Source: Linnemannia schmuckeri (lineage: Eukaryota; Mortierellomycota; Mortierellomycetes; Mortierellales; Mortierellaceae). From it: a stretch of DNA of 64,000 nt. This document shows positions 46,640 to 55,623 of this stretch, in pieces. The notes beneath the pieces were generated by a model that saw nothing but the letters and a program-made list of their open reading frames with translations, searched no databases and had not been told where the DNA came from. The stretch is taken from positions 2,170,001 through 2,234,000 of the forward strand of contig JANATG010000002.1 of the NCBI GenBank assembly GCA_029449235.1, read 5' to 3'. A program made the position numbers and the translations under genes. Within the stretch, counting starts at the first letter, position 1. Every line of letters starts with the position of its first letter.

Positions 46640-46663
46640 TAGGTGGCGGTGGCGCGAGAAAGC

Positions 46664-47972
46664 ATACTGTTCACTTTAATTTGTAGTTAAGGGACCTATT
46701 GATTCCATTTGTTACTCAGGGAGAGGGTCGAAGGCCAGAGTTGTAGGACCGCTGTTAAGTCCTCAATTGGTACGGGGGTAGTGATAATAGTGTCCTAAAG
46801 AATCACACGAATCAATACACTGCAGCGCGCCAGCGAAACTCTTGTCAGTACTGCTCTGGTCCAAGAAGTGATGTGTAAAAGGACAAAGAGCAGATAAGAG
46901 GGCTTAGCGCACTGCTAATACTATGTCTACAAAGAATATGACTGCTAATCTAAGGCGTCGCCACCGCTGTCTAGCCACCACCTTATTTTGCAACAACACT
47001 AAGAATATATAAACATATGTACTTACATGGCTGCGACTGGAGCAGGAAATGTGGATGCGAGCGTAGGTTGGAGCGGTGTTTGTGATAGAATATAGATTTT
47101 TGAAGGATCATCGGATTATGCCACTGTAGCCTGAATGTGTGACCCTTATTATAGTAGTTCTGTGTAGGAAGGCAAACCGCCGTATTGAAGCATCGATGAA
47201 CTAATGGTTGCATACCTGAAGAATCAAGAGGCAGACAACTGAAGAAAAGGCAGGAGCAAGGGCAGCTAGTGGAAAAAGGAAAGGCAGGGTTAAGGAGAGG
47301 TAACAGAATAAAAGGGCATCTTTTCTTTGAGAATAAATATTTACAGTGCTTCTTGTTTCCCTCACCTTTCACGATTTGCACAGCGTTGTTGTTATACCTC
47401 ACACTGACACACTTTCTTTCATCTTCTGGCTTGTCAAGTTTTTTTTAGTTCAGCTACTCACCAGATAGGGGTGCCGGTGCCGTTGACCAGACCTAAGAAT
47501 CAATCAGCTCGTGATTTTTTACTTCTATAGTTTTTGCTTTGGTACATTGAAAGACTTCACGTGACTGCAACGTGTTGGAATGAGAAGGCCGTGGGAGGAC
47601 TGTTAAGGGGCAGAGTGACGAACAAAGAGGGGAAATGGAGTTGTTAAGGTAGAGTTCGAGAAGGACAAGAGTGAAGATAATACAGAGAAAGATGAACATC
47701 CAATACAGGAAGGACATCCCAAAAGGAGACAGATATGATAAAGACAACTTTATGAGGAAAAAGGAACAAAAGAAGTGAGGAACTGTCTAGGGCTAAGCTA
47801 GCTATCTTATAGGGAACGGGAGTTGGGGGAGAGATCGTCTATGCTAAGAGTCATATCTATGGAGGGTCAGGAATGGACTGAGAGCGATGGTAGCTACCTG
47901 AGAGCGATGGTAACTACCTAAGATAGATGGAGGTCGGTGCCGTATGTGAGCACGACCTCCTACGAGACCCTA
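46664..47972. other. Intergenic
   Basis: No gene supported. Minus-strand frames at 46983-47402 and 47493-47747 are open but show no recognisable domain. 47880-47925 contains two near copies of gagagcgatggtaNctacct. Confidence 0.4.
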
Positions 47973-48082
47973 GCAAGAGTATCTAAGTGGTGGCTTAGAC
48001 GCGCCAAACGCAGCAAATGCCCTTTTCAGCGCCTTAGAAAATTTATCTAAAAAGGTCGTGGGTTCAAATCCCACCTCGTTTT
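47973..48082 (+). tRNA. tRNA-like sequence, probably a type II tRNA pseudogene
   Basis: A good T arm (GTGGG-TTCAAAT-CCCAC), B box GGTTCAAATCC, a long variable arm stem TTAGA/TCTAA, and a D-arm-like TCTAAGTGGTGGCTTAGA, with TTTT at the 3' end. The acceptor stem has mismatches (GCAAGAG against CTCGTTT), the anticodon stem is only four pairs (GCGC/GCGC) around a 24-nt loop, and U33 is missing. The long variable arm indicates Leu or Ser origin. Probably not functional. Confidence 0.45.
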
Positions 48083-48269
48083 AGAATTAATACCAAAATT
48101 GTGAAGTCTGGGATCAGATAGTCAACGAGAAGAAAAGAGTTGTTTTATTGTTTTACACCATTAGAGTGATATATACCTACAAATGTGACGATCAGTCACA
48201 GAGGTAGCAAACATCACAGATGTGGCAGTTGAGCATTAACCATCTCTCATGTGGTTATGTGGTCGCTAA

Positions 48270-49871
48270 CTACACTTCTTCGTTAAATAAAAATATAAAG
48301 ACGGGGTAAAAATAGAAATAAAATCCCCGTACCGCAACAATACAGTAGTTGTTGGTACTCATCGATGCGTAGTAGATATCTTGGCGGTAAGACTTCATCC
48401 ATAGTCGGCGGCAGATTTCCTTAAAGCAGTTCTCCTCCATGTAGTCAATAAATGGCTTCGAAAGCACCCTCCAGACTTGTCGGAACAAGATAATTAGCTT
48501 GTTGGCTATCGTCCTATCATGCTCGTACATGATCTTGTGAAGGAACTGGCGGGCATCAGCTTGAAGCTCAAGTTGCTTTTGATGATTGCTGTTCGTGGTT
48601 AGTTTCTTGATCTGTAAACTCCATGCTCGAGCAACATGCCAAAGGCAAAGATAGATCTGAACATGGTCATTAAATCCATCTTTGATAGCCTTGTATTCAA
48701 CCTTAGAGTCATCGGTCGTGATGTAGCGGAAACAGGTACCAGCGTGTGCCTCAAGAGCAACTAGCCATTCTTGTAGCGGTTCAGTGGTCTTGTTCTCAGT
48801 CAAAAGAAAAGCCACAAGGATTCCACGCATTGTCTGTGGGTATTGGATAATAACAGTGTAAAGCTCGGCCTTGCCTTTACAGGTATTATGTGTTGAGTCC
48901 AATCCAACTGCTCCTTCAGATACTCGAAGTTTGTCCAACTGCCACGGCGAAGAGAATCCATAGCCAAATTTGTCTGATCCATCTGGCATGATCTTGTTCC
49001 ATCGGAAGACAAAGTCCCCTTCAGTTTGTTTTATTATCTGCCCAATGAGATAGTGAGATACGGTAATCTGAATGCTCTTTGGTCTTCTCTCGCCAGTAGT
49101 CATCATAGATATTGGCAATGTCAACAGATGTTACAAAGTCATCGCGTGTAGTGTACTTTTTAATAGGCGGCTGTGGAGAGCATCGGAATGGAGAGTAAGC
49201 TTATCCTTGATTGCTTGGTTTCCCAAGCCTAGCTTGATATAGCCCAGGATAGCCTCTTGAACTTGCTTGCTAATATGCAGGTGCTGGAATCCTTCGATAT
49301 TACCCAAGACATGACCTGTATGGCGGCCATAACATGTCAAACGAACGCGCTTGCTTAGGTTGACAGGAGAGTAGCCAAGAGTTGGGGGATGGTCATCCAT
49401 GAACTTGTGGACATAGACACGAGCATGCCATCCCATGTGCTTGGAAGACTTGAAAACCTGGCGGCGCTTTTTACCCTCAGCTTTCTTCTTGATCTCAGGT
49501 TTACCAGCGCAATGACAGTACCACGTCTGTCTATAAGAGAAAGGGCTAGCCTCCAAGCAAACCTCGCTTGACTCCTGCCGCCAGTGAAACAAATGCTGCG
49601 AACCGTCCATTTTAAGCCAGTCTTCATATGTTCGCTCCAGGTAATAGAAGATCTTTGGTTCATAGTCAAAATATATTCCCCTCGGGGAATAGGGTACTTG
49701 CAAAGTGACAATAGGATAAGGAATAGAGTCTTCAAGCCACGGAGCTTCGCCAGTGAGACGTGCTTTGAGGATATTGAGGGCAATGGGTTCATCTTGGTAC
49801 ACGGTCGCAAGTGTCACCTGTTCTTCCTTGACGTCGTATTCATCGTCGTCCTTTCTTTCATCTTCCTTCAA
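48270..49871 (-). pseudogene. MULE-type transposase relic
   Basis: The N-terminal frame (49871-49131, acidic start, then WYCHCAGKPEIKKK, a C-x-C zinc-like patch, and KLTLHSDALHSRLLK) is followed by a short stretch in a second frame (TTRDDFVTSVDIANIYDDYW, about 49150-49090) and then a third frame to 48330. The last holds the MULE DDE domain: VGLDSTHNTC with the first Asp, TTDDSKVE with the second, CLWHVARAW, and SMSTNNY. Two frame changes break it. The C-terminal SWIM-type part is not seen before 48270. Mutator-like transposase by family; the element's terminal repeats were not located. Confidence 0.72.
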
Positions 49872-50351
49872 GGCATGATCAAGCCCCGGAAGGGGCTCAA
49901 AGAACTCAGCTACCTCATGTGCGCGAAATCATCGATACCACAAGGCTGGAATAACATGGTAGGTACAGCGTCGTCTTGTTTATTGTCCATATTGGCTAAC
50001 AACTAAAAAGTAAGAAGGAAACGCGGTTAGATATCGGACAAAATAGTTACGTAACTACTTTCTTTGGATAGCAGCATTGATCGTTTGATTTACCTTTATA
50101 CATTACTAAAGCTTGAGTAACTTGATGAGCAGTGGAAATGAGCAAATAGAGAGAAAATGGGAACTAGATGAGATGTGGATGAGGTATCGTGGTGTTTAGA
50201 TGAGGTGATAATAGTGGGGGAGGCGCGAATGGAGAAAGAGATGGCGAAGACAGCCGCTTTTGTTGTTTTTGCTAGCTTTAGTGTGGTATTTCGTACGTGG
50301 AAACCCCTTAGTGGGAGAGCCTGTTCTTAACTCCTCGAAATAGGTTCATCG
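49872..50351. other. Intergenic
   Basis: No gene or clear repeat recognised. Confidence 0.4.
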
Positions 50352-50552
50352 CTATCTGCAATATCCTCCAAAAATACCAGAAAATTTGATGGCGCAAGTA
50401 CAGCCATCAAAATACGAGCCACAGTCTGAGTCCCTAGAACAACCCATTCCTGAACGACAACCTGGAGTACTTTCCACCGTAGACACACATAAAAACATAG
50501 CCAATAAAATTAGGGCTTGCATAATCATGGTAATAGTAGTTGTCTTGGGCAT
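50352..50552 (-). CDS. Secreted knottin-like cysteine-rich peptide
   Basis: 66 aa from the ATG at 50552; a longer in-frame start at 50669 exists but would bury the signal peptide, so the internal Met is preferred. Residues 1-28 are a signal peptide (hydrophobic core MQALILLAMFLCV, VES end). The mature part has six cysteines at 32, 38, 44, 51, 53 and 65: C-x5-C-x5-C-x6-C-x-C-x11-C. The stretch CSRDSDCG...CTC...GYC is strikingly like the spacing of squash-type trypsin-inhibitor knottins. An TATATAAAT box lies on the minus strand near 50724-50736, and a GTACTT...TATAG intron could remove part of the 5' leader. Function not deducible beyond a stable secreted mini-protein. Confidence 0.65.
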   Translation of the reverse strand: MPKTTTITMIMQALILLAMFLCVSTVESTPGCRSGMGCSRDSDCGSYFDGCTCAIKFSGIFGGYCR

Positions 50553-50869
50553 GATAGATCTATATTTGAAAAGTTTATGATGGTTAATTAGTAGATTAAT
50601 CTTGCGAGAAATGGCTAGCTTTTGCTTCATATGAATAAAGTACCTTCGAGAATGAGAGTTCAGATTCAATATAGTATGGAATGAGTTTGAGTGAGTTGAT
50701 GTTGTGCAAATGTGGGGAAATAGCTTATTTATATATTAGCTCTTGAAGAGTGCAATACCTTTGTCCAGACTCTCTTATGCAATGATGAAGTTAATGCGCA
50801 AAAACGTTTTGGGCTGTCCTTTCGATTACTTTTTTTTTTTTTTTTTTTTTGCTATTTTTGTTGGTTGAG

Positions 50870-51111
50870 GTTTTTTCTTTTCTTTTTGAAGGGGAGTGTG
50901 TGTATGTGTATGTACGGTTTGTGAGTTCAAGGAGGTGTTTGGGAAAAAGACCTTTTGATTTTTTTCTTTTCTTTTTGAAAAGGGGGGAGTGGGGTGCGTG
51001 TGTATGTGTATGTACGGTTTGTGAGTTCAAGGAGGTGTTTGGGAAAAAGACCTTTTGATTTTTTTTCTTTTCTTTTTGAAAAGGGGGGAGTGGGGTGCGT
51101 GTGTATGTGTA
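50870..51111. repeat. 100-bp tandem repeat, about 2.4 copies
   Basis: The unit contains TTTTCTTTTCTTTTTGAA, a GGGG run, GTGTGTATGTGTATGTACGG and AAGACCTTTTGATT. TGTACGGTTT recurs at 50911 and 51011, exactly 100 bp apart. A poly(T) run precedes it (50829-50850). Confidence 0.85.
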
Positions 51112-51299
51112 GTCTAGCTTGGGTATTCTAGTCTAACGTTCATAGAGATGCTGCATTTTTGGATCCTTCGATGTCGGCTCTTCCTATCGTACTGAAGGCT
51201 AATCCATTTAGCGCTGGATTGCTCACCCTCCAATACTAGAGGATCAAAGGATTGTCCAGGGATGAAGAAGATAAACCGGACGCTGGAAAAAGAAAGGGG

Positions 51300-51600
51300 T
51301 GCTGGAAAGCGACCAAAGGACAAAACAAAGAACAAAGGGCTGAAGGATCAAAGGTCTGCATCAAGGGAACACCAAAGACAACATCAAAGGAACACCAATG
51401 GCAACATCTAGGGACAAAAGTGAGGGGCTACATCAAATCAATAATACCAATGATCAGCATCAAATGACAGTACTTAGGGACATCAGCAAAGGACATATAG
51501 GGACAAGAACCAAAGGACAACACCAAAGGACAACACCAAAGGACAATACCAAAGGAAAACATCAAGGGGCAACACCAAGCAAGGAATAAATTTAAGGGAG
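51300..51600. repeat. Degenerate AAAGGACAACACC minisatellite
   Basis: Repeated aaaggacaacacc, aaaggacaatacc, agggacaacatc style units, for example at 51508-51560. Low complexity, purine and A-rich on the + strand. No gene seen between 51112 and 51941. Confidence 0.7.
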
Positions 51601-51941
51601 ACAGCAAGGGATCGAAAAAATCAAGGGGTTGGAAAAAATTAGGTGAAGTTTAAAAAATCAATGAAGTAATCGAGGGGTTGAAAAGATCAAAAGGAGCTGG
51701 AAAAATCAATGGGGTTCAGAGAGGGATCAAGGGATACCAAAGGGCAACATTGTTTGTTTGTTTGTTTTGTGGTTGTTTGTTTTGTTGTAGTTGTTGCTCT
51801 CATTCATCTGTTCTTTGTTTTCTTCCTCTATTTTCTCTGTCTACCTCCATTCGTATGCAATTGTTTTCCTTTAAAGACAACGCCTTATTTTATTTGCACA
51901 TCTGGAGTGGGTCAGTCATCTCGCTGTAAAGGATTGGTTGC

Positions 51942-53546
51942 CTATCTCGTCATAACTAATTTTGACCTTTTTGACCGATTGTCAGTTTGTTCTTCTGTTG
52001 CCGATCGCTTATGTTGCTTGAGTCTGTCAAGGAACTTGACATGTCGCTCTGGAAAGATTTGCGAAAAATTGTTGTTGTCAATGTTAATTGAAACTTGCTC
52101 AAGACCCTCCAGCTCTGGTTCTGGATCAGGGCGGATAACCTGGAACTTGACCACCTCCGCGGGATAGGTGATAACCATGCTGACATAAACTCCAGTAGGA
52201 CAGTAGTCTTGGAGTCTTGGCGGCTGTTGTGGTGGTGTCGATCCTGTGCGATTTGATGACTTCTGCCCTCGATTCGCCTTCTTTTGTTCCTGAGCTAGAT
52301 CGTTCACCAGCTTCTCATGCTCCTTTTCCATCTTGTCCTGTATGGTGTTGCTACTAACAGTTGCGAACGCCTTCTCAACGTCACTGCCCTCTAAAACCTA
52401 TCGCAATTTCAGCTATTGAAAAGCGCAATACAGTAAAAGGAATCATGTAAACAACAAAGCAAAGCAAAGTAAAAAGCGGCAACACAAGAACAGCATAGAG
52501 GGCACAGCTACGAACCTGGGCAAACACTGGATAGATACTGCCGTTGATCTTGACATAGAACACAATGTCGGGTCCAGAAACATGAGGCGATGGGAAGTAG
52601 AATGGAGGGATATCCTGGTCCTCGCGCTTGGATCCGTTTTCGACATGTGCCTTCATGAAATCGTATATTGTGATGCTCCTGTGTGAGATGGCGAGTTCGG
52701 TTCTTGGTCAGCATATCCGACTATTGTCACATCACCAGAGAGTGAATCGGGGAGTGTACTGTTGGTGAGAAGAGGCCACGAAGAAGAGGACGATTCTTGA
52801 ACGTCTCGATGAAGACAGAGGGCGTGACGGTTTCCCACATGTTTCTGTGAACTGAGGCGTTGTTCGAGTGCAGCATAGCACGATCCGCAGCGGCCAAGAG
52901 TAAGAGATCCCTCACTTGGAAATAAGCCTTGGTTGCTTTGAGGACAAATGACTCATCGAGAACGGTTCTTGCAGCACCTCCAAAGAGTTTGATCCGACCG
53001 AACGCTGCCTCAGTAAGGTGCGCTTCGTTTTCGAGCACGATCTCCGTTGCATCCAGCAAGTTGTGACGGAAGAGGAACAGCCCAAGAGTATCTCTGATCG
53101 AAGAGAAAGACTTGAAAAGTTCGGGGTGGTCGGCGATTTTGCACTCCAAACTATTATTGATTTCGCTTAGAGTCACCGTTGTGTCAATTAGTTTTCGTTG
53201 TGAATGTAAAAAAAACATGTGTTAAATGGTTTACATAGGACGAGACCCTACCGGTTGAGTTCTCCACATAAGTTTCCTCGACGCTCTCGTTCTTTCCACG
53301 ATGTAAGCATGGTCTCAGTGATGTTAATTACTGCTTCCCATTTCTTTGGCTCTCCAGTCTTGATAATTCCCTCAATGGCTGGATTGAGAACAGCAGAATA
53401 GTTGTTAATAAAAAATTCGCGGTGAGTTTTGAGATAGTTTCAGTTCCCTTTTTTCCATAATTTTCCAAAAAAAACGTAGTCAACTCCCACGTTTTGTCAT
53501 AAACCATGACAGTTTGCGGGGGTAAGTATATTTTGCACGGTCTCAT
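51942..53546 (-). pseudogene. Crinkler/PD-(D/E)xK-like family gene, broken
   Basis: Segments in order on the minus strand: TWELTTFFLENYGKKG (about 53500), YSAVLNPAIEG..MLTSWKERERRG (about 53400-53260), a long helical part with LTEAAFGRIKLFGG and VRDLLLLAAADRAM (53180-52760), LSGDVTIVG, then PPFYFPSPHVSGPDIVFYV...YPVFAQ and, after an intron (donor GTTCGT, acceptor CAATAG), LKLR-stop-VLEGSDVEKAF, ending at 51942. GPDIVF...QLK is a D...QxK arrangement of the PD-(D/E)xK nuclease fold. An in-frame TAG (about 52394-52396) replaces the Gln I remember at this site, and there are several frame changes. I recall the family from Mortierella genomes, often called Crinkler-like; the naming is from memory. 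Confidence 0.55.
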
Positions 53547-53586
53547 TGGCTAAAAGCCAGATTAGTTCATTCTTTTTATTCAGTTC
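53480..53586 (+). repeat. Outer inverted repeat, left arm
   Basis: 107 bp (TCAACTCCCAC ... ATTCAGTTC) matching the reverse complement of 54190-54296 with only a few differences. The arm overlaps the 5' end of the Crinkler-like pseudogene. Confidence 0.85.
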
Positions 53587-53724
53587 TTTGGTCATGTGAT
53601 ACGTCAGGCCTCTGTATTTTGAACGCATATAGAAACCTTTCTGGATTTTGTAACGTAGTGTTCACCCCTTCATTATATGCGTTCAAAATACAGAGGCCGG
53701 ACGTATCACATGACCAAAGAACTG
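53581..53724. mobile_element. Hairpin element (MITE-like) between the inverted arms
   Basis: CAGTTCTTTGGTCATGTGAT ... and its reverse complement close a 144-bp palindrome with arms of about 50 bp (GGCCTCTGTATTTTGAACGC on the left, inverted on the right). It shares its outer CAGTTC with the larger inverted repeat. No coding capacity. Confidence 0.8.
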
Positions 53725-54130
53725 TGGGGGTCTTGAGGGGTGTTGCCCTTGGTTGGCCGAGGCGTTGGCGGCAGTGCCAGGTGTGACAGGGTCACTAGTC
53801 GAGGAAGAAGGAGAAGGGAAAGTGGAGCTCTCCTCTACAACCCCTGTATTCAAAGGTGTGTCTCCAGGATCGACGGGCATAACTCAGATAACAGGCAAAC
53901 GAGGAAAAAAGGATGTGTATGTGTGTATGTGTGTGTGTTGTGTGTCCCTTCTCAATATCGCAATAAAAAAACAGTGACTCTCAAGACCTGCTCGTATCGT
54001 GGAAGAAGGTGATTTTATGTTAATAGCTATTCTCTAAAGACTGAAAACTACTACTGCCTCTAATGGTCTAAAAGGTACAGTGCTTACCTGCTCGTATCGT
54101 GGAAGAAGGTGCTTTTCCAGATACTCGCAG
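53725..54130 (-). repeat. Dispersed repeat with short N-terminal ORF (copy 2)
   Basis: The inverted counterpart of 18455-18750. Its minus-strand frame starts at 53880 (MPVDPGDTPLNTG) and continues into the hairpin (PPQFFGHVIRP). A 24-bp unit CTGCTCGTATCGTGGAAGAAGGTG occurs twice (about 53981-54010 and 54090-54112) here but once in the other copy. It also contains a GTGTGTATGTGTGTGTG run at about 53915-53940. Confidence 0.62.
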
Positions 54131-54189
54131 GCAAACGCGTAAAATAGTCAAAATGGCCATCAGAAACTAAGCCACTCAAAATCACCACA

Positions 54190-54296
54190 GAACTGAATAA
54201 AAAGAATGAACTAATCTGGCTTTTAGCCAATGAGACCGTGCAAAATATACTTACTCCTGCAAACTGTCATGGTTTATGACAAAAAGTGGGAGTTGA
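54190..54296 (-). repeat. Outer inverted repeat, right arm
   Basis: Reverse complement of 53480-53586. Together the arms enclose 603 bp that hold the hairpin element and repeat copy 2. Confidence 0.85.
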
Positions 54297-55320
54297 GTGT
54301 ACTCAAATAAACAAGTATTTTTTTGTCAATGCTTTTTGGGTTGTCTTGTGTGTGTTTGGGCGTAAACTTAAAGCAAAAAGGTGTATCTCGTTCTTGAACT
54401 TTCGCAGGGCAACTTTAATCGTCTGGGCGTTTGTATTTTCGATGCTAAGAAAAAGATTATCCTGTCGACCGTTGTCGTATAGTGGATCCTACAAGATAGA
54501 AAATGCTACAAATAGGTATGATTGCGAAGCAATCAAAAACAGGATTGTCCTTGTGCCAGACAAAAGAAAAGGAACAGGGAAGTAAAAACAGATGCCTTAC
54601 AGAAGAAGTAGAACACTTATGCACTGTGTTCTAAGGAAGGAAAATTCTCGTCTTCAGAGGAGGAGGGTTAGTGCAAAGGACACTATATCTACAACCCGAC
54701 AGAGGAAGAAAAGAAAGTAGATAAGTCACTGTTAATCAACTGGTACAAACAAACAGCAGAAAACAGCCGGGTGGCCAAACTTGCGAGTGTATTGCAGAGA
54801 AGGTTCAAACACCAACAAAAGAGGAGACTTGGCAAGGTTGGATCCGGGGAGAAACAAGTAACTATCATTTATCTACAAAGGATAAGGAACAAAACACTGT
54901 CAATAATTGTTCTATCGGGACTAGCACTTGATTCCTGTGTCGATTAAAGTCAGCTCACTCCGTGGACTGTTCCTGACTCGTCGTTGCTCCTCAATAAACG
55001 CCACTGCTTTAATGCGATGTTTACGAGTGTCAGAGAAAGTAGGTGAAGGTGCTGGGAAAATGAAAACTAACGTAAAACCAGCAGGATTCGAGAGGATGAT
55101 ATCTGCTTCACCACCCCGTGAAGAGAGTCGACGACAACATTAACTGGGCCGAAAGCGACATCGGACACATTTTTGGACAAAACTCACACCTATACAACAC
55201 TTTTCCTTATCATCCTTCCTTCACTCCCTCTCCACTCAAAAAAAAGCGCAACATAAGATTGGTTCTCCCTCAATTGCTCACTGTGTACACAGGATCCCAG
55301 TTGTTTATTTTATTCAACCA
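54297..55320. other. Intergenic
   Basis: 54355-54393 (tttgggcgtaaacttaaagc) is a copy of the short dispersed spacer motif. No gene recognised. Confidence 0.45.
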
Positions 55321-55345
55321 TCGATCCAAAAGAAAGTTATGCAAT

Positions 55346-55355
55346 GCTGTGTAAC
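55346..55355 (+). promoter_or_regulatory. Array promoter motif, gene 12 copy
   Basis: GCTGTGTAAC in the full extended block (TTCAACCATCGATCC, AAAAGAAAG, TTATGCAAT). 270 bp before the ATG. Confidence 0.68.
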
Positions 55356-55623
55356 TGTCAAAGAGCAACTAAAAAGCGAAGAAAGGAAGGATAAGAAGGG
55401 AAGACGAGCGAGCTTCACTCCTCTCCTCCTCTCAACTCGGGTCACCATCTTGCTAATTCCGAATCTCTCATGCATGCACTCATTCATTCATTCACATTCA
55501 TTCACTCACTCTGCCCGCTTTTCGACCATTCGCTTTTTCTTTCTCTTTTCTCGCTTCTCTTTCTCCTTTCTTGTTTTACCTTCCTTCCACAACTCTTATT
55601 TCACCCTGAATAATTTCCCAGCG

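Larger units (their letters stand above)
45410..46653 (-). mobile_element. Composite poly(A) retroposon, with target-site duplication
   Basis: On the minus strand the insertion ends with AATAAA (45453-45458 in reverse) and, 17 nt later, 26 A residues (45410-45435). The 10-bp sequence GCGAGAAAGC flanks it on both sides (45400-45409 and 46654-46663). Inside there are two units. The distal unit (about 46179-46653) starts GCCACCGCCACCTAG and has an AATAAAAATC...A9 end near 46179. The proximal unit (45410 to about 46170) starts GCCACCGTCAG and has the ORF relic and the final poly(A). The distal unit head contains a tRNA-type A box (TAGTGTAAGTGG) once the inserted MITE is ignored. Likely LINE-driven retroposition, perhaps with template switching; inferred. 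Confidence 0.62.

Noticed and set aside
46983..47747. Minus-strand open frames of 139 and 84 aa
   Set aside because: Nothing recognisable, and no paralogue or conserved feature to support them.
47973..48082. Functional tRNA gene
   Set aside because: The acceptor and anticodon arms are mismatched and U33 is absent, so it is kept only as a tRNA-like sequence.
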